Of a stretch of 64,000 nucleotides of DNA, positions 49,037 through 58,016 are shown in pieces. The notes under the pieces are model-generated. The model saw nothing but the letters and a program-made list of their open reading frames with translations, was not told where the DNA came from and did not search any database. Numbering within the stretch: position 1 is the stretch's first letter; every line of letters begins with the position of its first letter. The DNA is from Streptomyces dioscori (GTDB lineage: Bacteria > Actinomycetota > Actinomycetes > Streptomycetales > Streptomycetaceae), in assembly GCF_003024195.1 (NCBI RefSeq), contig NZ_KZ679049.1:62001-126000 (forward strand), written 5' to 3'. The position numbers were made by a program, and so were the translations under genes.

Positions 49037-49067
49037 GCGTATCTCCCCGCCTCCCACAGGTCGGCCA

Positions 49068-49132
49068 GCCGACGGGCCGACGGGCCGACGGGCCGACGGA
49101 TCAGGCGGGCCGACGGGCCGACGGATCAGGCG
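49068..49132. repeat. 8-bp tandem repeat
   Basis: GCCGACGG repeats four times, then ATCAGGCG, then two more GCCGACGG units and a second ATCAGGCG. It lies just beyond the priA stop codon and looks slippage-prone. Confidence 0.75.
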
Positions 49133-49141
49133 GTCACCGAG

Positions 49142-51394
49142 TCACCCGATATCAGGCGGATCAATCCGGATCCGCACCACACCGCTCCCGCCACCACCCA
49201 GGCCACCCTGGTTGCCCCCACCGGGTCCACCGGCCCCACCGGGCCGACCGGCGTCACCCCCGCCTCCTCGCCCTCCCCCGCCCCCTCCCCGAGCACTCCC
49301 CCCACGAGCCATCCGCGCAGCCTGCGCATGCTTCAGCGCGGAGGCCAGCGCCGCCCCCTTCCCCGGCGGCACCCGGATCAGCGCCCGCTCCCACTGCTCG
49401 CCCGCGGGCGGCGCCCCCGCCCGCCGCGGCCGCCCCGGGTCCGCCGGAGCCACCGGCACAGGTCCCAGCAGCTCGGCCTCACCGGGCAGTTCGACCGTGG
49501 CGAGGAACCCGGCGAGCGCCTCCGCGGTCCCGGACACGGACGCCATCCGCGACACCGGCGGGAACCCCAGCTCGGCCCGCTCGGCCAGCTCACGCACCGC
49601 GTGCCCGACCGGATCCCAGCGCACCAGCGCCTGCACGGGCCGCAGCGTCGGCTCGGCCACCACCACCACGGTCCCGCCGTCCGGCTGCCCCCGTACCAGC
49701 GCCGCCGCGTCGATCCACCGCCGCAACGCCTCCTCGCCGGCCCGCAGGTCCGGCCGTCCGAGCATCGCCCAGCCGTCGAGCAGCAGCGCCGCCGCGTAGC
49801 CGCCCTCGGCCACGGGCTCCGCGCCCGGCGTACTGACGACGAGCGCGGGCGACCCCGGCACCGTGTCCAGCACCTGTTCGCGGCCCGAGGTCCGCACGGG
49901 GACGGCGGGGAACGCGCGCCCCAGTTCCTCGGCGGTCCGCCGCGCCCCCACGACCTGCGCCCGCAGCCGGAACCCGCCGCACTCGGGACAGTGCCAACTG
50001 CTCTCCTCCCGGCCGCACCACCCGCACTGCAGCCCTCCGGCGTCCTGCCCCTCCAAGGGTCCGGCGCAGTGCCGGCACCGCGCGGGCGCCCGGCACTGCG
50101 CACAGGCCATGCGGGGTACGTAACCCCGCCGCGGAACCTGTACCAGTACGGGCCCCGTCTTCAGTCCTTCCCGCACGGCCTGCCAGGCGAGGGTGGGCAG
50201 CCGCGCGGCCCGTGCCGCCTCGTCGCGCGCGAGGTCCTGGTCGCCGACGGTCCGTACGAGCGGAGCCGCCGCGCGCACCTGTTCCCGCTCGGCGACGATC
50301 GGAGCCGCCCAGCCGCTCTCGACGAGCTGCGCGGCCTCGACGGTGCAGCTCCAACTCCCCAGCAGAAATGCGCACTTGTCATGGGCGGCCCGCAGCAGCA
50401 GCACCTCGCGGGCGTGCGGCTGCGGGGCATGCGGTTCGCTGTGGCTGCCGTCCCCGTCGTCCCAGATGACCACGAGCCCCAGATCGCGGACGGGCGCGAA
50501 CATGGCGGCCCTGGTCCCCACCACGGCCCGTACGGATCCGCGCCGCACGGCCAGCCACTGCCGGTAGCGCTTCTCGGGCCCGGCCTCGGCGGTCAGCACG
50601 GCGTGCCGCCCCTCCCCCAGCACCGAGGTGAGCGCCGCGTCCACCCGGCTGACGGCCCGCCCGTCGGGCACGACGACGAGGGCGCCGCGCCCCGAGGCGA
50701 GCGTCGCCGCGACGGCCCGCGCCAGTTCCTCGGCCCAGCCGGGACCCGGCAGCGCGTTCCACACGGCCCGGGGCGCCCCGCCGCCCGCGAGCGACTCGAT
50801 GAAGGCGGGCCCGCGCGGATACCTGGCCCAGGACCCCACCGCCGGTGGCCCTGGCACGGGCAGCGGCTCGGGTGACGGCTTCCCCTCGGCGCGGGCGTTG
50901 CGCGGCGGGACCGCCAGTTGCAGCACATCGGCCAGGCTTCCCGCATACCGGTCGGCGACGGCGCGCGCGAGGCCGAGCAACTCCTCGCTCAGCACGATCT
51001 CGGGCGAGACGACGTGGGCGAGGGCCGCGAGGGGCCCCGAGTAGTCGGACTCGGCCAGCCGCTCGACGAGGAACCCGTCGATCAGCCCGCCGCCCTCGCG
51101 CCGCCCCTCCCGCACCCGGTGCCGCCCGGCCCCGAACCGTACGCGCACCCGCACCCCGGGCTGGGCTTCGGCGTCCAGTTCCTCGGGCACCGCGTAGTCG
51201 AAATACCGGTCGAGATGCAGCACGCCCTTGTCGACGAGGACCCGCGCGACGGGCAGATGCTGGGCGACCGCGGCCCCGCGCCAGGTCCGCGGCTTGGCCC
51301 GCGGCGCCTTGCGCACGGCGTCCCGGATCAACGCAAGCTGCTCGGGCGGCGCCCCGTCGCCCCCGCCACCCGTCTGCCCGTCGTCGCTGCTCAC
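49142..51394 (-). CDS. priA: Primosomal protein N' homologue with degenerate helicase motifs
   Basis: The 750-residue protein keeps the PriA plan: an N-terminal DNA 3'-end-binding domain (VLVDKGVLHLDRYFDYAVPEEL), a helicase-like core and the zinc-binding insert (CAQCRAPARCRHCAGPLEG, CGWCGREE, CPECGG). The ATPase motifs are lost: no GxTGSGKT is present where ALPGPGWAEELARAV stands, and the DEEH box reads VVIWDDGDGSHSEP. This is the known actinobacterial form, presumed to act in replication restart without unwinding activity. GTG 51394 is used, with GGTAGGAA upstream. The C-terminal 40 residues are Gly-rich. It is separated from metK by a strong terminator. Confidence 0.9.
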   Translation of the reverse strand: MSSDDGQTGGGGDGAPPEQLALIRDAVRKAPRAKPRTWRGAAVAQHLPVARVLVDKGVLHLDRYFDYAVPEELDAEAQPGVRVRVRFGAGRHRVREGRREGGGLIDGFLVERLAESDYSGPLAALAHVVSPEIVLSEELLGLARAVADRYAGSLADVLQLAVPPRNARAEGKPSPEPLPVPGPPAVGSWARYPRGPAFIESLAGGGAPRAVWNALPGPGWAEELARAVAATLASGRGALVVVPDGRAVSRVDAALTSVLGEGRHAVLTAEAGPEKRYRQWLAVRRGSVRAVVGTRAAMFAPVRDLGLVVIWDDGDGSHSEPHAPQPHAREVLLLRAAHDKCAFLLGSWSCTVEAAQLVESGWAAPIVAEREQVRAAAPLVRTVGDQDLARDEAARAARLPTLAWQAVREGLKTGPVLVQVPRRGYVPRMACAQCRAPARCRHCAGPLEGQDAGGLQCGWCGREESSWHCPECGGFRLRAQVVGARRTAEELGRAFPAVPVRTSGREQVLDTVPGSPALVVSTPGAEPVAEGGYAAALLLDGWAMLGRPDLRAGEEALRRWIDAAALVRGQPDGGTVVVVAEPTLRPVQALVRWDPVGHAVRELAERAELGFPPVSRMASVSGTAEALAGFLATVELPGEAELLGPVPVAPADPGRPRRAGAPPAGEQWERALIRVPPGKGAALASALKHAQAARMARGGSARGGGGGGRGGGGDAGRPGGAGGPGGGNQGGLGGGGSGVVRIRIDPPDIG

Positions 51395-51486
51395 AGCAAC
51401 ATTCCTACCAGACCCCACTGACACCACCGCCCGCCCGGACCACCTCGCCCGAGCAGGCCCACCGGCAGCACCCCAGCCCTGAAACG

Positions 51487-51526
51487 CCGAGGCCCGGCAC
51501 CCCTCGGACAGGGGGCCGGGCCTCGG
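51487..51526 (-). terminator. metK terminator
   Basis: A 12-bp stem (51487-51498 with 51515-51526) continues, after a bulged A, into CCCCT/AGGGG with a CGGAC loop. It lies 64 bp past the metK stop codon and 93 bp ahead of the priA start, so priA needs its own promoter. Confidence 0.8.
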
Positions 51527-51589
51527 TGGAAGCAGTGCGGCGGAGGACCCGTGCCTCCGCCCGCAGCGCGTGAGCGCGGAAGCGGGAGG

Positions 51590-52798
51590 TTAGAGCCCCG
51601 CCGCCTTGCGCAGGGCGTCCACGCGGTCCGTCTTCTCCCACGTGAACTCCGGCAGCGCGCGGCCGAAGTGGCCGTACGCGGCGGTCTTGGAGTAGATCGG
51701 CCGCAGCAGGTCGAGGTCGCGGATGATCGCGGCCGGGCGCAGGTCGAAGACCTCGGAGATGGCCGTCTCGATCTTCTCCGCGTCGACCTTGGCGGTGCCG
51801 AAGGTCTCGACGAAGAGGCCGACGGGCTCGGCCTTGCCGATCGCGTAGGCGACCTGGACCTCGCAGCGGGAGGCGAGGCCCGCCGCGACGACGTTCTTGG
51901 CGACCCACCGCATGGCGTACGCGGCGGAGCGGTCGACCTTGGACGGGTCCTTGCCGGAGAACGCGCCGCCACCGTGGCGGGCCATGCCCCCGTACGTGTC
52001 GATGATGATCTTGCGGCCGGTCAGTCCGGCGTCACCCATCGGGCCGCCGATCTCGAAGCGGCCGGTCGGGTTGACCAGCAGGCGGTAGCCCTCGGTCTCC
52101 AGCTTGATGCCGTCGTCCAGGAGCGCCTTCAGCTCGGGCTCCACCACGAACTCGCGGATGTCGGGCGCGAGCAGCGAGTCCAGGTCGATGTCCGAGGCGT
52201 GCTGCGAGGAGACGACGACGGTGTCCAGTCGGACCGCCTTGTCGCCGTCGTACTCGATGGTGACCTGGGTCTTGCCGTCGGGGCGCAGGTACGGGATCGT
52301 GCCGTTCTTGCGGACCTCGGAGAGGCGTCGCGCGAGGCGGTGCGCGAGGTGGATCGGGAGCGGCATCAGCTCCGGGGTCTCGTCCGTCGCGTAGCCGAAC
52401 ATCAGGCCCTGGTCGCCGGCGCCCTGCTTGTCCAGCTCGTCCTCATCGCCCTCGACCCGCTTCTCGTACGCGGTGTCGACGCCCTGCGCGATGTCCGGGG
52501 ACTGAGAGCCGATCGACACGGACACGCCACAGGACGCGCCGTCGAAGCCCTTCTTCGAGGAGTCGTAGCCGATTTCGAGGATCTTGTCGCGCACGAGCTG
52601 CGCGATCGGCGCGTAGGCCTTGGTCGTGACCTCGCCGGCCACGTGGACGAGGCCGGTCGTGATCAGCGTCTCGACGGCGACCCGGGAAGACGGGTCCTCA
52701 CGCAGAAGCGCATCGAGGATGGTGTCGCTGATCTGGTCAGCGATCTTGTCGGGGTGACCCTCGGTCACGGACTCCGAGGTGAACAGGCGACGGGACAC
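51590..52798 (-). CDS. metK: S-adenosylmethionine synthase
   Basis: MetK makes S-adenosylmethionine from ATP and methionine. The 402-residue protein begins VSRRLFTSESVTEGHPDKIADQ, with the His of the ATP site. It contains CGVSVSIGSQSPDIAQGV, GDQGLMFGYATDETPELMP and the P-loop-like GGGAFSGKDPSKVDRS. GTG 52798 with AGGGAGC upstream is the start; upstream frame is not conserved. Extra SAM is known to promote antibiotic production in Streptomyces, so its regulation matters. The 259-bp upstream region shows no recognisable SAM riboswitch. Confidence 0.97.
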   Translation of the reverse strand: MSRRLFTSESVTEGHPDKIADQISDTILDALLREDPSSRVAVETLITTGLVHVAGEVTTKAYAPIAQLVRDKILEIGYDSSKKGFDGASCGVSVSIGSQSPDIAQGVDTAYEKRVEGDEDELDKQGAGDQGLMFGYATDETPELMPLPIHLAHRLARRLSEVRKNGTIPYLRPDGKTQVTIEYDGDKAVRLDTVVVSSQHASDIDLDSLLAPDIREFVVEPELKALLDDGIKLETEGYRLLVNPTGRFEIGGPMGDAGLTGRKIIIDTYGGMARHGGGAFSGKDPSKVDRSAAYAMRWVAKNVVAAGLASRCEVQVAYAIGKAEPVGLFVETFGTAKVDAEKIETAISEVFDLRPAAIIRDLDLLRPIYSKTAAYGHFGRALPEFTWEKTDRVDALRKAAGL

Positions 52799-53057
52799 AA
52801 CGCTCCCTGTGGTTGCAGCGGCTGCTGGCTGATCATTGGCGGACGGCCGGGAGCTGCGCCCGGCGTCGTCCGAGAACAGTTTATCGGTCGCGCTCCGTCG
52901 CGGGGCTACTGTCTCGCCTCTCGGAAGCGCTGTGACCTGCGGCACGGGCATTCTGCGACACGAATTACCCTCTCCGCCAGGTTCCCGCACCCTTGTGCGC
53001 CGGTGAAAAGTGGTGTCCGCGTGCGACGGGTGGGGTGTCCTGAAGTTGTTGGGGCGT

Positions 53058-54260
53058 TCACACGAGTCGGCGCGCCACGAGGTCCCACACAGTCTCGGCC
53101 AGTGCTTCCTTGGGCCCGTACGGCACAGGGGTCTCACTTCCGTCGGCGCCCAGTACGACCGCCTCGTTCTCCTCGGAGCCGAAGGTCTTGCGCTCGCCGA
53201 CCTCGTTGACGACGAGGAGGTCGCAGCCCTTGCGCAGGAGCTTCGCCCGGCCGTTGGCCAGCACGTCGTCCGTCTCGGCGGCGAAACCGACGACGACCTG
53301 ACCGGGGCGGGCGCGGTCCGTGGAGATCTCCGCGAGGATGTCCGGATTTCGAACGAGAACGATCGGCTCCGGTTCCTGGCCGTCCTTCTTCTTGATTTTT
53401 CCCGACGCGTATGCAGCGGGCCGGAAGTCCGCCACTGCCGCCGCCATGACCACGGCGTCGGCGTCCGGGGCGGCCTTGAGCACGGCCTCGCGGAGCTGCA
53501 CGGCCGTCCCGACCTGGATGACGTCGACGCCCGCCGGGTCCGGCATCCCGGTGTTCGCGGCGATCAGGGTGACCCGGGCGCCCCGGGCGGCGGCGGTGCG
53601 CGCGAGGGCGTACCCCTGCTTCCCGGAGGAGCGGTTGCCGAGGAAGCGGACCGGGTCGAGCGGCTCACGCGTGCCGCCCGCGCTGACCAGGACGTGCCGG
53701 CCGGCGAGGTCCGGTTCGGCCGCTCCCCGGGCGAGCACCCGGCGGCAGGTCTCGAAGATCTCGGTGGGGTCGGGCAGCCGCCCCTTGCCGGTGTCGACGC
53801 CGGTCAGCCGGCCCACGGCGGGTTCGATGACGACGGCGCCGCGGCGGCGCAGGGTCGCCACGTTCTCCTGGGTGGCCGGGTGTTCCCACATCTCGGTGTG
53901 CATGGCGGGCGCGAAGACGACCGGACAGCGGGCGGTGAGCAGGGTGTTCGTGAGGAGGTCGTCGGCCAGGCCGTGGGCGGCCTTCGCCAGCAGGTCCGCG
54001 GTGGCGGGGGCGACGACGACCAGGTCGGCCCCCTGGCCGATCCGTACGTGCGGGACCTCGTGCACGTCCGACCAGACCTCGGTCGAGACGGGGTGTCCGG
54101 ACAGGGCGGACCAGGTCGCGGCGCCGACGAAGTGCAGCGCGGACTCCGTGGGTACGACCCGCACGTCGTGTCCCGACTCGGTCAGTCGGCGCAGCAGCTC
54201 GCACGCCTTGTAGGCGGCGATGCCACCACTGACCCCCAGCACGACCTTCGGCTTGTCCAC
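53058..54260 (-). CDS. coaBC: Bifunctional phosphopantothenoylcysteine decarboxylase / phosphopantothenate-cysteine ligase
   Basis: This is the CoA biosynthesis enzyme. The N-terminal flavin-dependent decarboxylase (about 1-180) shows VLGVSGGIAAYKACELLRRL, the catalytic-type His near residue 70, and VFAPAMHTEMWEHPAT. The C-terminal ligase (about 190-400) shows VLVSAGGTREPLDPVRFLGN, SSGKQGYALARTA and MAAAVADFRPA, then KIKKKDGQEPEPIVLVRNPDI. The 400-residue length is standard. The start is GTG with GGGGAGAGAC. It follows rpoZ, gmk and sihf on the same strand, with a terminator between it and rpoZ. Confidence 0.96.
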   Translation of the reverse strand: MDKPKVVLGVSGGIAAYKACELLRRLTESGHDVRVVPTESALHFVGAATWSALSGHPVSTEVWSDVHEVPHVRIGQGADLVVVAPATADLLAKAAHGLADDLLTNTLLTARCPVVFAPAMHTEMWEHPATQENVATLRRRGAVVIEPAVGRLTGVDTGKGRLPDPTEIFETCRRVLARGAAEPDLAGRHVLVSAGGTREPLDPVRFLGNRSSGKQGYALARTAAARGARVTLIAANTGMPDPAGVDVIQVGTAVQLREAVLKAAPDADAVVMAAAVADFRPAAYASGKIKKKDGQEPEPIVLVRNPDILAEISTDRARPGQVVVGFAAETDDVLANGRAKLLRKGCDLLVVNEVGERKTFGSEENEAVVLGADGSETPVPYGPKEALAETVWDLVARRLV

Positions 54261-54306
54261 GTCTCTCCCCGGACCTCGGAAAACGTACGTACGCCCCCAT
54301 CACACA

Positions 54307-54341
54307 CCACAGGCCCGGCAGGGGCGCTGCCGGGCCTGTGG
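54307..54341 (-). terminator. rpoZ terminator
   Basis: A perfect 14-bp stem (54307-54320 with 54328-54341, CCACAGGCCCGGCA) with loop GGGGCGC lies 25 bp after the rpoZ stop. It separates the gmk-rpoZ unit from coaBC. Confidence 0.85.
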
Positions 54342-54366
54342 ATAAACGAACTGCAAGCAGAAAATA

Positions 54367-54639
54367 CTACTGAGCCGGGCCCTCGATGGCTTCCGACGTC
54401 AGCAGACCCGCGTTGATCTCCCGGAGGGCGATCGACAGCGGCTTCTCGTGGACGTGGGTGTCCACAAGGGGACCGACGTACTCAAGGAGGCCCTCGCCGA
54501 GCTGCGAGTAGTACGCGTTGATCTGGCGGGCACGCTTGGCCGCGTAGATCACCAGGCTGTACTTCGAGTCGGTTGCCTCAAGAAGCTCGTCGATCGGAGG
54601 GTTGATGATGCCCTCGGGCGCGGTGATGGAAGAGGACAC
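54367..54639 (-). CDS. rpoZ: DNA-directed RNA polymerase omega subunit
   Basis: The 90-residue omega subunit helps assemble and hold beta-prime in RNA polymerase; in S. coelicolor its loss affects development and antibiotic production. The conserved core is DELLEATDSKYSLVIYAAKRARQINAYYSQ, followed by the actinobacterial C-terminal segment (HVHEKPLSIALREINAGLL). The start is GTG (54639) with GGAAGGCAG. It lies 50 bp after gmk, the usual gmk-rpoZ pair. Confidence 0.97.
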   Translation of the reverse strand: MSSSITAPEGIINPPIDELLEATDSKYSLVIYAAKRARQINAYYSQLGEGLLEYVGPLVDTHVHEKPLSIALREINAGLLTSEAIEGPAQ

Positions 54640-54689
54640 GCTCTGCCTTCCGAAAGGTGGAAATCGACCTTAAAGGTGATCCTGAAAGA

Positions 54690-55283
54690 TCAAACAACTT
54701 CCATCAAGGCTAGCAGCTCGCGCGCCACGTCCTCGACGGAGGTGTTGACCAGGGTGGTGTCGAACTCCGGCTCGGCCGCCAGCTCGATCTTGGCGGCGCC
54801 CAGCCGGCGCTCGATCACCTCGGGCGGCTCGGTGCCCCGCCCGGTGAGCCGGCGCACCAGCTCCTCCCAGGATGGAGGGGCCAGGAACACCAGCTGGGCG
54901 TCGGACATGGACTCGCGGACCTGCCGGGCACCCTGGAGATCGATCTCCAGGAGGACCGACTCGCCCGACTCCAGGCGTGCGAGCACGGCGTCGCGCGGTG
55001 TCCCGTAGCGGTTGCCCGCGAACTCCGCCCATTCGAGAAGCTCGCCGTTGGCGATCAGCTTGTCCATCTCCTCGTCGCTGACGAAGAAGTAGTGGACACC
55101 GTGCTTCTCGCCGGGGCGCGGCCTGCGGGTCGTCGCCGACACCGAGAGCCAGACCTCGGGATGTTCTTTGCGCATATGAGCGACGACCGTGCTCTTGCCG
55201 ACCCCTGAGGGGCCGGAGAGCACGGTCAGCCGCGGACCTACGTCCGGGGATACGGGGGTCGTCCCCCGGGGTGTTGCAGCCAT
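54690..55283 (-). CDS. gmk: Guanylate kinase
   Basis: Gmk phosphorylates GMP to GDP with ATP. The 197-residue protein has the P-loop GPSGVGKS (24-31), the GMP-binding region SVSATTRRPRPGEKHGVHYFFV and the lid EWAEFAGNRYGTPRDAV. An N-terminal extension of about 18 residues (MAATPRGTTPVSPDVGPRL) is typical of actinobacteria. It lies 38 bp downstream of sihf, with a small terminator hairpin between. Confidence 0.97.
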   Translation of the reverse strand: MAATPRGTTPVSPDVGPRLTVLSGPSGVGKSTVVAHMRKEHPEVWLSVSATTRRPRPGEKHGVHYFFVSDEEMDKLIANGELLEWAEFAGNRYGTPRDAVLARLESGESVLLEIDLQGARQVRESMSDAQLVFLAPPSWEELVRRLTGRGTEPPEVIERRLGAAKIELAAEPEFDTTLVNTSVEDVARELLALMEVV

Positions 55284-55298
55284 GCGGTGATTATCCAG

Positions 55299-55320
55299 GT
55301 TCTCAGGGGTGCCTGAGAAC
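55299..55320 (-). terminator. sihf terminator
   Basis: GTTCTCAGG and CCTGAGAAC form a perfect 9-bp stem with a GGTG loop directly after the sihf stop codon and 16 bp before the gmk start. It probably sets the expression ratio between the abundant sIHF and gmk. Confidence 0.75.
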
Positions 55321-55321
55321 G

Positions 55322-55645
55322 TCAGGCCGCACCGCCGCCGAACTCGCGCTCCAAGGAGGCGATCTGATTGGAGCCAAGACCTCGCACACGGCGGCTCTCG
55401 GAGATCCCGAGCCGTTCCATGATCTGCTTGGCGCGGACCTTGCCCACGCCCGGCAGGGACTCCAGGAGAGCGGAGACCTTCATCTTTCCGATGACGTCGT
55501 TCTCCTGACCCTGCTTGATGACCTCGTGGAGCGAGGCGCCGGAGTGCTTGAGTCGATTCTTGACCTCGGCCCGCTCCCGGCGAGCCGCGGCGGCCTTTTC
55601 GAGCGCGGCTGCGCGCTGTTCAGGGGTAAGGGGCGGAAGAGCCAC
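55322..55645 (-). CDS. sihf: Integration host factor, actinobacterial type (sIHF)
   Basis: sIHF is a nucleoid-associated protein that bends DNA and influences topology, sporulation septation and antibiotic production. The 107-residue product has a long N-terminal helix (about 8-38, EQRAAALEKAAAARRERAEVKN) and the S13-like helix-two-turn-helix with LPGVGKVRA (64-72) contacting DNA. It ends REFGGGAA. GTG 55645 (VALPPLTPEQ) is the conserved start; the open frame runs 71 codons further upstream and should not be used. It has 255 bp of upstream sequence for a strong promoter. Confidence 0.96.
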   Translation of the reverse strand: MALPPLTPEQRAAALEKAAAARRERAEVKNRLKHSGASLHEVIKQGQENDVIGKMKVSALLESLPGVGKVRAKQIMERLGISESRRVRGLGSNQIASLEREFGGGAA

Positions 55646-55900
55646 GCCTACGTCACCTCGGATGTCGAACTGTCGGATACGGACCGGTGAGGAAGCTGGT
55701 CGCCCCACACCTGGCGAGCAACGGACAACACTTCTGCCCGTTGACTCTGGTCGGAGACTAGCGGGCAAGTCCGCCGGAGTCAGCGAGAACAGAGGAAAAG
55801 TCCTGGTCAGCCTCTGTCGAGTCCGACATTTACGACAAAACTCCCCGGATTTGAGCATGTATTCAGACGCGGGACGTCCGGAAGACGCGCGCCGAAGTCC

Positions 55901-56770
55901 TCAGGCCGCCTCCACCGCCGCCCTGATCTCCTCCGCGAAGAGGTCCGACGACGCGCGTAGCGCGCCGAGGTCGGGTCCGTGACGCAGAACACCCCGGCTG
56001 ACGTTCGGCACCACCTGGCGCACCGCCGCTCCGAAGACCCGGGGAAGGTCGGCCGGGGTCGCGCCCTGGGCGCCGATGCCGGGAGCGAGGAGCGGGCCGT
56101 TGATGGCGAGGTCGTACGAGGAGAGATCGCCGAGCGTGGCGCCGACGACCGCCCCGAAGGAGCCCATCGGGGTCTGGTCGGCGTTCTCCTCGGCGAGGTG
56201 CGCCAGCATGGTCGCGCCCACGTTCCGCAGGGCGGTGTCCTCGGGGCGTACCGCGTGCTGTACCTCGGCGCCCTCCGGGTTGGAGGTCAGGGCGAGCACG
56301 AACAGCCCCGAGCCGCTCTCCCGGGCGAGTTCGACCGCCGGCTTCAGCGATCCGTAGCCGAGGTACGGCGAGACCGTCAGCGCGTCGGAGAACAGCGGTG
56401 AGCCCTTCTCAAGGAAGGCGGCGGCATACGCCGCCATGGTCGAGCCGATGTCACCGCGCTTGGCGTCCATGACGACCAGCGCCCCGGCCGCGCGCGCCTC
56501 CTCGACCGACTTCTCCAGGACGGCGACACCGCGCGACCCGAAGCGCTCGAAGAACGCGCTCTGCGGCTTCAGGACGGCGACCCGGTCGGCCAGCGCCTCG
56601 ACGACGGTTCGGCTGAAGCGCTCCAGGCCACCGATGTCGTCGTTCAGGCCCCAGTCTGCGAGCAGGGAGGCGTGCGGGTCGATCCCGACGCACAGGGGAC
56701 CCCGCTCGTCCATGGCGCGGCGCAGCCGGGCGCCGAAGGGCTCGGGGCCCTCACCGTTCAGCAGGCTCAT
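55901..56770 (-). CDS. pyrF: Orotidine 5'-phosphate decarboxylase
   Basis: PyrF decarboxylates OMP to UMP, the last step of the pathway. The 289-residue TIM barrel belongs to the type-2 (mycobacterial-like) branch: CVGIDPHASLLADWGL near the start, VLKPQSAFFERFG, VVMDAKRGDIGST with the catalytic Lys/Asp pair, and VVGATLGDLSSYD late. The start overlaps the pyrD stop by 4 bp (ATGA), so it is translationally coupled. sIHF follows after 255 bp. Confidence 0.96.
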   Translation of the reverse strand: MSLLNGEGPEPFGARLRRAMDERGPLCVGIDPHASLLADWGLNDDIGGLERFSRTVVEALADRVAVLKPQSAFFERFGSRGVAVLEKSVEEARAAGALVVMDAKRGDIGSTMAAYAAAFLEKGSPLFSDALTVSPYLGYGSLKPAVELARESGSGLFVLALTSNPEGAEVQHAVRPEDTALRNVGATMLAHLAEENADQTPMGSFGAVVGATLGDLSSYDLAINGPLLAPGIGAQGATPADLPRVFGAAVRQVVPNVSRGVLRHGPDLGALRASSDLFAEEIRAAVEAA

Positions 56771-57882
56771 ACCGTGCTCCTCGTTTTCCTGACGTCGGCG
56801 CCGACCGCGTCGGCGAGGGTGGCGTACGGGCTCGTACGCAGGCGTGCGGCGAGGCCCTTGTGGATGCCGCGTCCCCAGAAGGGGCCTTCGTAGATGAAGG
56901 CGCTGTAGCCCTGGACCAGCGTGGCGCCGGCCAGGATGCGCTGCCAGGCGTCCTCGGCGTTCTCCACGCCGCCGACGCCCACGAGGGTGATCCGGTCCCC
57001 CACGCGCGCGTAGAGGCGCCGCAGCACCTCCAGGGAGCGCGTCTTGAGCGGTGCGCCGGACAGCCCGCCGGTCTCCGTGACGAGGGAGGCGTCGGAGCGC
57101 AGCCCCAGCTCCTCGCGCGCGATGGTGGTGTTCGTGGCGATGATCCCGTCCAGGCCCAGCTCGACAGCGAGGTCGGCGACGGCGTCCACGTCCTCGTCCG
57201 CCAGGTCCGGCGCGATCTTCACGAGCAGCGGCACCCGGCGCGTGGTGACGGTGCGGTCCGCGGCCTCGCGCACGGCGGTGAGCAGGGGCCGCAGCGACTC
57301 GGTGGCCTGGAGGTTGCGCAGTCCGGGCGTGTTCGGGGAGCTGACGTTGACCACGAGGTAGTCGGCGTACGGGGCCAGCCGCTCGGCGGACTTCACGTAG
57401 TCGGCGGCGGCCTCCTCCTCGGGGACGACCTTGGTCTTGCCGATGTTGACGCCCACGACGGTCCTGAAGACGGGCGTACGGGCCCTCAGGCGCTCCGCCA
57501 CGGCCTCGGAGCCCTCGTTGTTGAAGCCCATGCGGTTGATCAGCGCGCGGTCCGGCACGAGGCGGAACAGCCGCTTCCTGGGGTTGCCGGTCTGCGCCTC
57601 CCCCGTGACCGTGCCGATCTCGACGTGGTCGAAGCCGAGCATCGACAGGCCGTCGATCGCGACGGCGTTCTTGTCGAAGCCCGCCGCGAGCCCGAACGGG
57701 CCGTGCATCCGCAGCCCGAACGCCTCGGTCCGCAGCTCCTCGTAGCGGGGCGCGAGCACGGCGGCGACGAAGGTCCGCAGGACGGGGATCCGGACGGCCA
57801 GCCGGATCCACCGGAAGGCGAGGTGATGGGCCTGCTCGGGATCCATACGCCGGAACGCGAGCCGGAAAAAGAGCTTGTACAT
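56767..57882 (-). CDS. pyrD: Dihydroorotate dehydrogenase, quinone-dependent (class 2)
   Basis: PyrD oxidises dihydroorotate to orotate with FMN and membrane quinone. The 371-residue class-2 enzyme has an N-terminal membrane-associating helix (MYKLFFRLAFRRMDPEQAHHLAF), FGLAAGFDKNAVAIDG (FMN/substrate loop), NVSSPNTPGLRN with the catalytic serine, and GVGGVENAEDAW. ATG 57882 is used, with GAGGAAACC upstream; an in-frame ATG lies nine codons earlier (57909). A perfect 13-bp hairpin lies 32 bp upstream, between carB and pyrD. Confidence 0.95.
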   Translation of the reverse strand: MYKLFFRLAFRRMDPEQAHHLAFRWIRLAVRIPVLRTFVAAVLAPRYEELRTEAFGLRMHGPFGLAAGFDKNAVAIDGLSMLGFDHVEIGTVTGEAQTGNPRKRLFRLVPDRALINRMGFNNEGSEAVAERLRARTPVFRTVVGVNIGKTKVVPEEEAAADYVKSAERLAPYADYLVVNVSSPNTPGLRNLQATESLRPLLTAVREAADRTVTTRRVPLLVKIAPDLADEDVDAVADLAVELGLDGIIATNTTIAREELGLRSDASLVTETGGLSGAPLKTRSLEVLRRLYARVGDRITLVGVGGVENAEDAWQRILAGATLVQGYSAFIYEGPFWGRGIHKGLAARLRTSPYATLADAVGADVRKTRSTV

Positions 57883-57913
57883 GGTCGGTTTCCTCATCAA
57901 GAACCTCATGAAT

Positions 57914-57943
57914 GAGGGGGACACCTTCCTAGGTGTCCCCCTC
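57914..57943 (-). terminator. Hairpin between carB and pyrD
   Basis: GAGGGGGACACCT and AGGTGTCCCCCTC pair perfectly over 13 bp with a TCCT loop. On the minus strand it follows carB by 92 bp and precedes the pyrD start by 32 bp. It has no T-run (ATTCATG follows), so it could be a partial terminator, an mRNA-processing or stabilising site, or an attenuator inside the pyr operon. Confidence 0.6.
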
Positions 57944-57963
57944 AAGGTGGGCCAGAGCCCCCG

Positions 57964-58016
57964 AAGGGGCGCGGGGAACTGCGCGACCAGCCACGACGGA
58001 CCCGCGGACCAGACAC
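57964..58016 (+). repeat. Dispersed GC-rich repeat between carB and pyrD
   Basis: One copy lies between the carB stop and the hairpin, with flank ACCAGCCACGACGGACCCGC shared with the copy at 5076. It is the only copy found inside the otherwise tight pyrimidine operon. Confidence 0.75.

Noticed and set aside
52799..53057. A possible SAM riboswitch upstream of metK
   Set aside because: I could not draw the core of SAM-I, SAM-II or SAM-IV by eye, and no terminator follows. Nothing beyond a promoter is claimed.
55646..55858. N-terminal extension of sIHF by 71 codons
   Set aside because: The extension is Arg/Ser-rich and unlike the family. The conserved sIHF N-terminus begins at GTG 55645 with its own ribosome-binding site.
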